This document shows positions 9,086 through 18,785 of a stretch of DNA of 64,000 nucleotides, piece by piece. The position numbers and the translations under genes are program-made. This stretch comes from Mycolicibacterium sp. MU0053 (lineage in GTDB: Bacteria > Actinomycetota > Actinomycetes > Mycobacteriales > Mycobacteriaceae). The notes below the pieces were generated by a model. That model did no database searches and was not told the origin of the DNA. It saw only the letters and a list, made by a program, of their open reading frames with translations. The first letter of the stretch is position 1. Each line of letters starts with the position of its first letter. The DNA is taken from the NCBI RefSeq assembly GCF_963378095.1, contig NZ_OY726397.1, forward strand, positions 310,001 to 374,000, in the 5' to 3' direction.

Positions 9086-10036
9086 TTAGCCGTTGGCCTG
9101 CTCGAAGAAGCGCATCAGGTGTTCATTGACCGCCGTCGGTGCCTCTTCGTGACCGAAATGGCCTGCCCCGGGCAGCGATACGAACCGACCGTGCGGCACA
9201 TAGGGCTGGGTGCGGGCCACCGGGTCGGCCAGCACGTAGGGGTCGGCGTCGCCATGCAGGTGCAGCACCGGAATGCCCAGCGGACGGTCCATCGCGCGCA
9301 TGAAGCGACGGCCCTCCGAACGGAACTGGCTGCGCACCGCCCACCGCTGGTATTCCAGGGCACAGTGTGCCGCGCCCGGAATCCGGAAGGCCTGTCGCAG
9401 ATGACCGATGCTCTCCGAGAAGTCCTCGGAGGCCAACCACTTGTCGGAGGCCCGGCTGCGGATCACGGCCTCCAGGGCCGCGGCGTCGTGGCGGGTGAGG
9501 GCACGTTCGGGTCGCATCGGAACCTGATACGACAGCAGCGACGGCAGCAGCGCGCGCGCCTGCTCGCGGTGCGTCAGCGCCGAACGGCGCAACGCGATCG
9601 GATGCGGTGAGCTCACCAGGCCGATGGCCCGCACCAGCCGCGGATGCAGCACCGAGGTCGCCCAGCACACCAGCCCGCCGTCGGCGTGACCGATCAGCGT
9701 CGCCGAGCGGTGCCCGAGCGCCCGGATCAGGCCCGCGGTGTCGCCGGCCAGGGTCCACCCGTCGTAGCCGCGGGGCGGTTTGTCGCTGCCGCCGTAGCCG
9801 CGCAGGTCCATGGCCACCACGCGGGCCCCGCTCAGGCCGCGCAGTTGGTGGCGCCAGGACCACCAGAACGATCCGAAGCCGTGCAGCAGGATCACCAGCG
9901 GGCGGTCGGTGGCCGGTGCGTCGTTGGGTTTCGAATGCGCCTCCACCACCTGGAAGCGAATGCCGTTGGCGTGCACATCGAGGTGCCGCCAGGGCCCGGC
10001 GATGCGCGTTACGGACGGGTCGGGCCCGGCCGCCAT
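9086..10036 (-). CDS. alpha/beta hydrolase, EphE-like, with altered nucleophile elbow
   Basis: A 316-residue alpha/beta-hydrolase-fold protein in the place of Rv3670 (EphE). The oxyanion segment is LLHGFGSFWWSWRHQL, DLRGYGGSDKP follows, and the C-terminal histidine stands in GAGHFGHEE. At the nucleophile elbow, epoxide hydrolases read GHDWGG; here it is GHADGG, with alanine at the nucleophile place and aspartate one residue later. Catalysis as a classical epoxide hydrolase is therefore doubtful. It lies 7 bases after the stop of the small membrane gene at 10044 and forms a two-gene unit with it. Confidence 0.85.
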   Translation of the reverse strand: MAAGPDPSVTRIAGPWRHLDVHANGIRFQVVEAHSKPNDAPATDRPLVILLHGFGSFWWSWRHQLRGLSGARVVAMDLRGYGGSDKPPRGYDGWTLAGDTAGLIRALGHRSATLIGHADGGLVCWATSVLHPRLVRAIGLVSSPHPIALRRSALTHREQARALLPSLLSYQVPMRPERALTRHDAAALEAVIRSRASDKWLASEDFSESIGHLRQAFRIPGAAHCALEYQRWAVRSQFRSEGRRFMRAMDRPLGIPVLHLHGDADPYVLADPVARTQPYVPHGRFVSLPGAGHFGHEEAPTAVNEHLMRFFEQANG

Positions 10037-10043
10037 CAGGCCA

Positions 10044-10559
10044 TCACCACCCCGACGGGTCGGGCACCGCTGCCTTGTCCGCGGTGCCGGGGGCGCCGTG
10101 GTGATCGCCGCCGGTGAGCGCCGAGCGGGTTTCCTTGACGGATTCGATGGTCTTCTGCGGTCCGCGGATGCGGCGGACCTTGAGATAGCCGATCAACGCG
10201 AGCACCGCGGTGACCACCACCATGATCCCGAAGACGATCAGGTAGGCCACCCAGCTCCACAGCCAGGTGTCGAGCAACTCGGCCAGGAAGAAGAAGAAAA
10301 AGAACGTCGAATAGAACAACACCACCAGTGCGGCGATGAAGAAGATGCTGCCGGTCACGCCCTTCTTGACGTCCCGGGTGATCTCCGCTCGCGCCAGCTC
10401 GACTTCGGCCCGCACCAGCGTCGACACCTGCGAGGTGGCGTCCTTGACGAGGTCGCCGATGGAGGCGTTGGCGGGCACGGCGTGCGGGTCGACCAGCGGG
10501 ATCGAGGTCACGGTGGCTGGGACGCCGTTCTTCTGATCACCTTTGCTCACGGCAGCCAT
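10044..10559 (-). CDS. phage-holin-family/DUF1469-like membrane protein (Rv3669 type)
   Basis: A 171-residue protein. A polar N-terminal third (IGDLVKDATSQVSTLVRAEV) precedes two transmembrane segments (about residues 68-92 and 98-122, the first containing a run of seven phenylalanines), then a basic C-terminal tail. The amphipathic helix before the membrane part is characteristic of the actinobacterial phage-holin-like superfamily III. The start is the ATG at 10559; the frame is open far upstream over the antisense protease gene, which is not credible. The function is unknown; a role in envelope stress is possible. Confidence 0.85.
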   Translation of the reverse strand: MAAVSKGDQKNGVPATVTSIPLVDPHAVPANASIGDLVKDATSQVSTLVRAEVELARAEITRDVKKGVTGSIFFIAALVVLFYSTFFFFFFLAELLDTWLWSWVAYLIVFGIMVVVTAVLALIGYLKVRRIRGPQKTIESVKETRSALTGGDHHGAPGTADKAAVPDPSGW

Positions 10560-10668
10560 GTTGCCATGTCTGCCATGGCCAGCACGACCCGATGATGCCG
10601 GTGTTGCTGATGAGGTGTGGATAGACTTGCCCGACGAGTCGGGGCTCGAGCAGCTAGGAGACCTATTG

Positions 10669-11364
10669 ATGACCGGGCACCGCTGGCGGGGGATGGTGGC
10701 AGGAGTCTGCGCGGCGCTCGGGTTGTCGATGCTCCTCGCCGGTCCCGCCGTCGCTGCGCCGGTCACCCTGGGCGGTGGCGCGGGCATCGTCGTCAATGGC
10801 GAGTCGTTTTGCACGCTGACGGCGATCGGCACCGACAACCGCGGCGATCTGGTCGGCTTCACCTCGGCGCACTGCGGCGGACCCGGGGCGACGGTGGCCG
10901 CCGAGGGCGCCGAAGCGGCCGGCCCGGTGGGCACCATGGTCGCGGGTAACGACGAACTGGACTATGCCGTCATCCGCTTCGACCCGGCCAAGGTCACGCC
11001 GACCAACACCGTCAAGGGATTCGTGATCAACGGCCTGGCGCCGGACCCGGCGTTCGGCGACGTCGCCTGCAAGCTGGGCCGCACCACCGGCTATTCCTGC
11101 GGGGTCACCTGGGGGCCGGGCAAGGATCCGGGCACCATCGTCAACCAGGTTTGCGGTCAGCCCGGTGATTCGGGCGCGCCGGTGACGGTCGACAACAAGC
11201 TGGTCGGCATGCTGCACGGCGCCTTCACCGAAGGGCTGCCGACCTGCGTCATCAAGTTCATTCCGCTGCACACCCCGGCGGTGACCATGTCGTTCAACAC
11301 CCAGCTGGCCGATATCGTCGCCAAGAACCGCCCGGGCAGTGGTTTCGTCCCGTTCGGGGCCTGA
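10669..11364 (+). CDS. secreted trypsin-like serine protease (Rv3668c type)
   Basis: A 231-residue protein with a Sec signal peptide (MTGHRWRGMVAGVCAALGL, cleavage expected after AVA-A near residue 29), then an S1 protease fold. The triad is His in TSAHCGG, Asp in ELDYAVIRF and Ser in GQPGDSGAPV. Several cysteines suggest disulfides in the exported enzyme. The start ATG follows a good ribosome site, TAGGAGA, at 10655-10661. The substrate is unknown. Confidence 0.92.
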   Translation: MTGHRWRGMVAGVCAALGLSMLLAGPAVAAPVTLGGGAGIVVNGESFCTLTAIGTDNRGDLVGFTSAHCGGPGATVAAEGAEAAGPVGTMVAGNDELDYAVIRFDPAKVTPTNTVKGFVINGLAPDPAFGDVACKLGRTTGYSCGVTWGPGKDPGTIVNQVCGQPGDSGAPVTVDNKLVGMLHGAFTEGLPTCVIKFIPLHTPAVTMSFNTQLADIVAKNRPGSGFVPFGA

Positions 11365-11444
11365 CCAACCAACGCGAGCGCTCACCCCGGTACGCCGCCG
11401 CCCGGCGTGTCGGGTACCCACGTGGCCGCTCGCGCGGCGGCGGG

Positions 11445-13409
<1,965 letters not shown>

Positions 13410-13413
13410 GGAA

Positions 13414-13427
13414 GTGAGCCTAGTCAC
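13414..13427. promoter_or_regulatory. candidate Crp site between acs and dppA
   Basis: The sequence GTGAGCCTAGTCAC has both perfect half-sites of the GTGA-N6-TCAC consensus used by mycobacterial Crp. It begins 5 bases upstream of the acs start codon, a position that fits repression or a start-proximal promoter, and 65 bases upstream of the dppA start. Confidence 0.5.
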
Positions 13428-13491
13428 CAACGGTGGCACCGCAATTGTCAACCCACACACGATTCGGCAGACGGCTGTCAAGGAGGCTGGT

Positions 13492-15135
13492 TTGGATCGG
13501 ATCCGCGTTGCGGTGACCCGATTGACGGCCCTCCTGGTGCTCGGCACGTTGGTGCCGGCCTGCGGCGGCCCGGGCGGTTCCCCCAGCGGCGGCGGCCTGG
13601 TCGCCGTCAACGCCGGCGAGCCGCAGAACCTCCTGATCACCACCGATAGCGACGGGACCGACGGTGCCCGGATCCTGGACCGGTTGTTCGCCGGGTTGAT
13701 GTCCTATGACGCCGACGGCATGCCGACGCCGGAGGTGGCCGAGTCCATCGACACCATCGACAATCGGACGTACCGGATCACACTCGAGCCGGGGTGGACG
13801 TTCACCGACGGCTCACCGGTGACCGCCCGGTCGTTCGTCGACGCCTGGAACTACGGCGCCTTGAGTACCAACGCCCAGGCGCTGCGGGGTTTCTTCGCCC
13901 CCATCGAGGGTTATGACGCGCTGGCCGCGGCCGAGCCCACCGCCGCGGCGATGTCGGGACTGGAGATCCACAGCGACACCGAGTTCACCGTGCGCCTCAA
14001 GGCACCCAGCATCGATTTCATCCAGCGACTCGGATTCACGCCGTTCTATCCGCTGCCGCCGGTGGCGTTCGAGGACATGGCGGCGTTCGGCGCGCATCCG
14101 ATCGGCAACGGCCCCTACGTGCTGGCCGCCGGCCCCGGCGGCGGTCCGCCGTGGCGGCGCGGCGTGGGCATCGACGTGGTGCCCAACCCGGACTACCGCG
14201 GTAACCGCATCCCCGCAAACCGGGGCCTGCGCTTCGTGTTCTACGACGACCCGGAGCGGGCCTACCGGGACCTGTTGGCCGACGAACTCGACGTGCTCGA
14301 CACCATCCCGACCGGGAAGCTGCCGGCCACGTTCAAAGAGGACCTCGGCGACCGGGCGCTGGCCGGGCTGGTGCCGCAGAATCAGACGCTGAGCACGCCG
14401 CTGTGGTTGCCGCACTTCGGCGGCGAAGAAGGCCGGCTGCGTCGACTGGCGCTCTCGGCGGCGATCGACCGAGACCGGATCTGCGAGCTGAGATTCGCCT
14501 CAACGTGTTCTCCGGCAAGGGATTTCACTGCTGGGTCGATGCCCGGGTTCGATGCGGAACTGCCAGGCAGCCGGGCACTGGAGTACAACCCGCCGCTGGC
14601 CCGGCAACTGTGGGCGCGCGCCGATGCCATCTCGAAGTGGCGGGGTGGGTACCCGATCGCCTACAACGCCGACGGCGGGCACCGAAACTGGGTGGCGGCG
14701 GTGGCCGAGAGCATCAGCGACGCGCTGGGGCTCGAGGCCCAGGCGGTGGCCGTGCCGACGTTCGCCCGATTGCGCACCGAGGTCGCCGACCGCGCCGTGG
14801 ACTCCGCGTTTCGGGCCGGGTGGCAGGCGGACTATCCCTCGATGCTGGCGTTTCTGGAACCGGTCTTCGTCACGGGCGCCCGCGGCAACGACGTCGGCTA
14901 CTCGAACCGGGACTTCGACGGTGCCCTCGCCGTGGCGCAGTCCGCGCCGACGTTGGCGGAGTCGTACGCGTTGACCAACGCCGCGCAACGCATTCTGCTG
15001 CGCGATATGCCGGTGATTCCGTTGTGGAGCTATCTGGTGGCCGGCGGTCACTCCACCAAGGTGGGCGAGGTTGCGATCGGCTGGAACGGGCTGCCGGACT
15101 ACGAGCGGATCACCAAGGACCAGCGCACCGCCTGA
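13492..15135 (+). CDS. dppA: peptide ABC-transporter substrate-binding lipoprotein, DppA-like (Rv3666c type)
   Basis: A 547-residue SBP family 5 protein. The start is the TTG at 13492, preceded by AAGGAGG at 13480-13486, which decides it over the upstream in-frame codons. The product begins with a basic segment and hydrophobic helix ending in the lipobox LVPAC, so it is a lipoprotein. Family features are GLMSYDADGMPTPEVAES and LEPGWTFTDGSPVTARS. In M. tuberculosis the gene is followed by dppBCD; here the next gene is the Rv3662c-like gene 45 bases downstream, so the permease and ATPase are missing at this locus. In M. tuberculosis DppA binds peptides and heme. Confidence 0.9.
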   Translation: MDRIRVAVTRLTALLVLGTLVPACGGPGGSPSGGGLVAVNAGEPQNLLITTDSDGTDGARILDRLFAGLMSYDADGMPTPEVAESIDTIDNRTYRITLEPGWTFTDGSPVTARSFVDAWNYGALSTNAQALRGFFAPIEGYDALAAAEPTAAAMSGLEIHSDTEFTVRLKAPSIDFIQRLGFTPFYPLPPVAFEDMAAFGAHPIGNGPYVLAAGPGGGPPWRRGVGIDVVPNPDYRGNRIPANRGLRFVFYDDPERAYRDLLADELDVLDTIPTGKLPATFKEDLGDRALAGLVPQNQTLSTPLWLPHFGGEEGRLRRLALSAAIDRDRICELRFASTCSPARDFTAGSMPGFDAELPGSRALEYNPPLARQLWARADAISKWRGGYPIAYNADGGHRNWVAAVAESISDALGLEAQAVAVPTFARLRTEVADRAVDSAFRAGWQADYPSMLAFLEPVFVTGARGNDVGYSNRDFDGALAVAQSAPTLAESYALTNAAQRILLRDMPVIPLWSYLVAGGHSTKVGEVAIGWNGLPDYERITKDQRTA

Positions 15136-15179
15136 GCAACTGGCCGGTGGGCGCGGGCGCCACTGTAAGGTGAGCCGCC

Positions 15180-15950
15180 GTGGCCGCCGATCCGCTTGCT
15201 CCGTTGCTGGCGCTGCCCGGCGTGGCCGTGGCAGCCGAAGAGACGCGGGAGGCGCTGGGGCGTGCGCACCGCCATCGCGCCAACCTGCGCGGCTGGCCCG
15301 TCACCGCGGCCGAAGCCTCGCTGCGCGCGGCCCGCGCGTCCTCGGTGCTCGACGGCGGGATTTTGCAACTCGACGAGAACGCCGGCAGCGATCCGGTGTT
15401 CGCGGGGGCGCTGCGGGTGGCCCAGGAGTTGGAGGGTGGCACCGGCACCCTGATCGGGGTGTGGCGCCGCGCCCCATTGCAGGCGCTCGCGCGTTTGCAT
15501 TCGCTGGCCGCCGCGGACCTGGTCGAGGACGACCGGCTGGGCCGACCACGCGCGACCCCGGAGATCTCGGCTCGTTTGGACCTGGTGACCAGGTTGGTCA
15601 CCGGCACCTCCTCGGTACCGGCGCCGATCTTGGCCGCGGTGGCGCACGGCGAGATGCTGGCCCTGTCGCCGTTCGGCAGCGCCGACGGGGTGGTGAGCCG
15701 CGCGGTCTCCCGACTGGTGTCGATCGCCACCGGATTGGACCCGCGCGGCCTGGCAGTGCCGGAGGTGTACTGGATGCGCCGGGCCGCCGACTACCGCAGC
15801 GCCGCGGCCGGCTTCGCCGCGGGCACCGAGCGAGGATTGACCGATTGGCTGCTGTTGAGCTGTCGGGCCATGCAGGAGGGCGCGCGGGAAGCGCTCGCCA
15901 TCGCCGACGCCAAAGACCAGGCCGGCAAGTCCAAACCGGCGGACGACTAG
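15180..15950 (+). CDS. conserved actinobacterial protein (Rv3662c type), unknown function
   Basis: A 256-residue soluble protein starting at GTG 15180 after GTAAGG. It has no transmembrane segment. Alanine- and arginine-rich helices and the segment LQALARLHSLAAADLVEDDR give it a Fic/Doc-neighbourhood look, but the HPFxxGNGR Fic motif is absent, so AMPylation should not be assumed. A C-terminal stretch (LTDWLLLSCRAMQEGAREAL) is amphipathic. Its conserved place is on the far side of the Ms1 RNA from the HAD hydrolase. Confidence 0.8.
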   Translation: MAADPLAPLLALPGVAVAAEETREALGRAHRHRANLRGWPVTAAEASLRAARASSVLDGGILQLDENAGSDPVFAGALRVAQELEGGTGTLIGVWRRAPLQALARLHSLAAADLVEDDRLGRPRATPEISARLDLVTRLVTGTSSVPAPILAAVAHGEMLALSPFGSADGVVSRAVSRLVSIATGLDPRGLAVPEVYWMRRAADYRSAAAGFAAGTERGLTDWLLLSCRAMQEGAREALAIADAKDQAGKSKPADD

Positions 15951-15997
15951 ATCGGTCATTTGTTCGGAAGGGCCGCCGGCGCAAGGCCTTACACGGC

Positions 15998-16293
15998 AAA
16001 GCGGGCGGCGTTCCGATTCCTCGGATCGCCGCCCGCTAGCACGGAACTCGGTTACCAAGCGTGCAACGGTGGGCTGCGTGGGTTGGCCTCGGCGTATCTG
16101 CGCTGCGTTACGGTGGCGACCCCACCCAAAGGGTTGCGATCCGTCCGCTCTTCGCAAATTCCGCAGGCCCGCAACACTTCTGCCAATATCGCGGCTGTAG
16201 CTCCGCGTGGGTGCCGGGTGCCGTGCTGGGTTGCCCGCTTCGGGAGATCGAACCCTTCTCTTCCGAGTCGATCTTGGCCTCGTGGGCTTCCGT
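15998..16293 (-). ncRNA. ms1: Ms1/MTS2823-type RNA (RNA-polymerase-binding small RNA), predicted
   Basis: A 465-base gap between the Rv3661-like and Rv3662c-like genes, with no credible coding frame. This is the place of MTS2823 in M. tuberculosis and Ms1 in M. smegmatis, an abundant RNA of about 300 nt that binds core RNA polymerase without sigma. On the minus strand a promoter with 17-base spacing (16300-16328) precedes a predicted start near 16293, and a near-perfect hairpin (16000-16037) ends the transcript, giving about 296 nt. Identification rests on position, strand, promoter, length and terminator. I could not align it to a reference Ms1. Confidence 0.8.
16000..16037 (-). terminator. 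long hairpin at the 3' end of the Ms1-type RNA
   Basis: The 11-base arms AGCGGGCGGCG (16000-16010) and CGCCGCCCGCT (16027-16037) enclose a second stem TCCGA/TCGGA with a four-base loop. On the minus strand the stem is followed by TTTGCC, a short T-tract, which is usual for mycobacterial terminators. It may also stop the convergent Rv3662c-like transcript. Confidence 0.7.
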
Positions 16294-16299
16294 GCCTCC

Positions 16300-16328
16300 T
16301 TTGTACTACGTGATCTCGATCACAGCAA
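16300..16328 (-). promoter_or_regulatory. predicted Ms1 promoter with a Crp-like palindrome in the spacer
   Basis: Read on the minus strand: TTGCTG (16323-16328) as -35, a 17-base spacer, and TACAAA (16300-16305) as -10. The palindrome GTGATCTCGATCAC (16310-16323, plus-strand reading), a GTGA-N6-TCAC site, fills most of the spacer and touches the -35. A bound protein here would be expected to block polymerase. Confidence 0.6.
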
Positions 16329-16415
16329 GTCCGAACCGCCGAGAAGTGCCCAACTCGACCTCGGATCGTGATCGGCGACGGCCCGCAGGCGTCAAAACCG
16401 CTGTCAAAGTTGGGC

Positions 16416-17276
16416 TTAACGCAGCACGAAGCGGCGCAACAGCGAGAACGTCAGGGCGCCCGCGCTCAGCGCCGTGATGCCGACCGCGGCCGTGGTGGCG
16501 ATCGCGGCGCCCGACGGTGCGGAGAACCGGTCGCGCAGCGACACCGGCTTGGAAAAGGTCAGCACCGGCCAGTTGCGGGCGACGGCTTCCTTGCGGAAGT
16601 TCCGGTCCGGGTTGACCACCGCGGGATGGCCGACCAGTTCGAGCATCGGCAGATCGGTCATCGAGTCGGAGTAGGCGTAGCAGTGCTCCAGCAGGTAGCC
16701 CTCGCGGGCCGCCAGTTCGCGAATGGCCTCGGCCTTGCCCTCGCCGAAGCAGTAGAACGCGATGTCGCCGGTGTACTTGCCGTCCTCGACGACCATGCGG
16801 GTCGCCATCGCGTGGGTGGCCCCGAGCGCGCGGGCGATCGGCGCCACGACCTCCTCGCCGGACGCCGAGACGATCACCACGTCGCGGCCGCACAGCTTGT
16901 GGTCGGTGATCAGCGTCGCCGCCTCGGCGAACACCAGTGGGCTCACGATCTCGTGCAGGGTTTCCTCCACGACGGACTTGACCTGTTCGACGTCCCAGCC
17001 CGTGCACATGCTCGTCACATACGAGCGCATGCGGTCCATCTGGTCGTAGTCGGCCCCGGACATCAGGAATACGAACTGGGCATAGCTGGATTTCAGGACG
17101 GTGCGGCGGTTGAGCAGTCCCTGCGCGAAGAAGGGTTTGCTGAAGGCCAGCGTGCTGGACTTGGCGATGACCGTCTTGTCGAGGTCGAAGAAGGCCGCGG
17201 TGCGTGGGGGTCCGTCGGGCGCCGGCGCCAGCCGAGCGTTCGTGGGTGCGGCGTCATCCGGAACGGGGGCGGTCAC
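16416..17276 (-). CDS. HAD-superfamily IB hydrolase, SerB-like (Rv3661 type)
   Basis: A 286-residue phosphatase-like protein. Motif I is FFDLDKTVIA (the DxDxT nucleophile), motif II is the serine in VVIVSASGEEVV, and motif IV is YSDSMTDLPM. The C-terminus carries one hydrophobic helix (ATTAAVGITALSAGALTFSLL) that probably anchors it to the membrane. The GTG at 17276 is chosen because it gives the family's usual length; another GTG nine codons upstream is possible. The phosphoserine-phosphatase relationship does not fix the substrate. It is convergent with the Rv3662c-like gene and flanked by two non-coding RNA genes. Confidence 0.9.
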   Translation of the reverse strand: MTAPVPDDAAPTNARLAPAPDGPPRTAAFFDLDKTVIAKSSTLAFSKPFFAQGLLNRRTVLKSSYAQFVFLMSGADYDQMDRMRSYVTSMCTGWDVEQVKSVVEETLHEIVSPLVFAEAATLITDHKLCGRDVVIVSASGEEVVAPIARALGATHAMATRMVVEDGKYTGDIAFYCFGEGKAEAIRELAAREGYLLEHCYAYSDSMTDLPMLELVGHPAVVNPDRNFRKEAVARNWPVLTFSKPVSLRDRFSAPSGAAIATTAAVGITALSAGALTFSLLRRFVLR

Positions 17277-17396
17277 CCAGCCAGGATAGGTCGCCCGTGA
17301 CACCTGTCGGCGAACTGTTCAAAATGGCAGTTCAAGCCAGGTGTCGCAGACTGCAATTCTGCAGTCCGGGACGGCCTCTGGCATTCGTGTCGACAC

Positions 17397-17427
17397 TTGC
17401 ACCGGGGCGCTCCGTCGTGTGTATAGT
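17397..17427 (+). promoter_or_regulatory. predicted promoter of the 6C RNA
   Basis: TATAGT (17422-17427) is a strong -10, with TTGCAC (17397-17402) as a -35 at 19 bases, longer than ideal. The expected start is near 17435, directly upstream of the two C-loop hairpins. Confidence 0.55.
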
Positions 17428-17434
17428 GAGTATT

Positions 17435-17529
17435 ACTCGGCTTATGCCGGGTGTGCATCAGCCCGACCCCCCGGGGCTGATACACGACGACCTCCGCCTC
17501 CTCCCCCCCTGGCGGGGGTCGTCTTTTTT
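17435..17529 (+). ncRNA. 6C small RNA (B11 type)
   Basis: About 95 nt, containing two stem-loops that each display a run of six or more cytosines, the mark of the actinobacterial 6C family. Hairpin 1 spans 17451-17485 (ATCAGCCC paired with GGGCTGAT, C6 at 17467-17472). Hairpin 2 spans 17486-17523 (GACGACC paired with GGTCGTC, C7 at 17503-17509) and is followed by six T's (17524-17529), so it also acts as terminator. The M. tuberculosis B11 RNA is 93 nt and lies between the same two genes on the matching strand. The C-rich loops are thought to pair with G-rich translation-start regions of targets. Confidence 0.9.
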
Positions 17530-17681
17530 GTGGGGAAAGTCGGCTGCGCCTTCGCTGGCGAATCGGTATGCGCCGGAATCACATTCTCGAAGGCCGTCCG
17601 TCCGTCCACAGTCCAGCGCCGATCCACAGTTCGGGTCTATCGCGGTGGCGTAGCCCGTGCGGTCTGCCGCACGGTGAACCC

Positions 17682-18785
17682 GTGACCGAACACTCTGGAT
17701 TGCTGGCGCTGCTCGCCGACTCGGCGCTGCGCGATGAGGTCGACCGGATCGCGGCTGCGGTCGGAACCGGGGTGGTGCGGCTGTCGTCGCCGACGGCGTT
17801 GGGCCGCACGGCCTGGTCGGCGGCGCTGGCGGTGGTGGTCGACGAGGGCGGCGCGGCGCGTTGTGCGGCCATGGGGCTGCCGCGGCGCCGGGCGGTCTTC
17901 GTGCTGGCCCCCGCCGAACCGACGGCGACCACGTTCCACGCCGCGATGGCGGTGGGAGCCCAGTCGGTCCTGATGCTGCCGGCCCAGGCCGACGAGCTGG
18001 TGCGGGCGTTGACCGCGGCGCTCGAGGACGGCCGCGGCGAAGCTCGCAGCGGCGCCCCGGGCGGTGCCGTGGTCGCGGTGATCGGGGGACGCGGGGGCGC
18101 CGGCGCCTCGGTGCTGGCCGCCGCGCTGGCCCTGCGGGCGCCGGAGTCGCTGCTGATGGACCTGGACTCGTTCGGTGGCGGCATCGACCTGCTGCTCGGG
18201 GCGGAATCCTCGACCGGCCTGCGCTGGTCGGACATCGCGGTCCGCAGCGGCCGGCTCAACTGGGCGGATCTGCGCCAGGCGTTACCCGCCCACGGCGGGG
18301 TCACGGTGTTGTCGGGTGACCGACGCGGCTTCGAAATCGACTGCGGAGCAGCCGAAGTCATCCTCGATGCGGCCCGCCAGGGCGGCGCGACGGTGGTGTG
18401 CGACCTGCCTCGGGGATTGACCGACGCCGCCGTGGTGGCCCTGGAACAGGCCGATCTGGCCGCGGTGGTGTGTCCCAGCGACGTCCGGTCGTGCGCGGCC
18501 ACCGCGGCGCTGGCGCCGACGCTCAACGCGGTGAACCCCAACGTGGGCCTGGTGGTGCGGGGGCCGTCGCCGGGCGGGTTGCGCGCCGTCGATGTCGCCG
18601 AAATCGTGGAGTTGCCACTGCTGGCGGCGATGCGCCCCGAACCCATGCTCAGCGAGCACTTGGAGCGCGGCGGTGTGCGGCTGCGCCCCCGCTCCCCGTT
18701 GGCGCTCGCGGCGACCGCGGTGCTGGACCTGCTCGGGCGCCGGCCGGGGCGCGGCGTGGGTCGCCACCCCGGGGCGGCGGCATGA
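17682..18785 (+). CDS. ssd: CpaE/TadZ-like MinD-family protein Ssd (Rv3660c type)
   Basis: A 367-residue septum-site/pilus-localising protein. The N-terminal 120 residues are receiver-like. The MinD-type ATPase part begins near residue 130 with AVIGGRGGAGASVLAAALAL, a degenerate deviant Walker A in which the catalytic lysines are replaced by Arg and Ala, so ATP hydrolysis is doubtful. DLDSFGGGIDLLLG follows. The start is the GTG at 17682. It heads the Tad-like operon and overlaps the ATPase gene by four bases. The M. tuberculosis homologue affects septation and dormancy genes. Confidence 0.9.
   Translation: MTEHSGLLALLADSALRDEVDRIAAAVGTGVVRLSSPTALGRTAWSAALAVVVDEGGAARCAAMGLPRRRAVFVLAPAEPTATTFHAAMAVGAQSVLMLPAQADELVRALTAALEDGRGEARSGAPGGAVVAVIGGRGGAGASVLAAALALRAPESLLMDLDSFGGGIDLLLGAESSTGLRWSDIAVRSGRLNWADLRQALPAHGGVTVLSGDRRGFEIDCGAAEVILDAARQGGATVVCDLPRGLTDAAVVALEQADLAAVVCPSDVRSCAATAALAPTLNAVNPNVGLVVRGPSPGGLRAVDVAEIVELPLLAAMRPEPMLSEHLERGGVRLRPRSPLALAATAVLDLLGRRPGRGVGRHPGAAA

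Noticed and set aside
15180..15950. Fic-domain AMP-transferase call for the Rv3662c-like protein
   Set aside because: The HPFxxGNGR motif is absent; only general helical similarity was seen.
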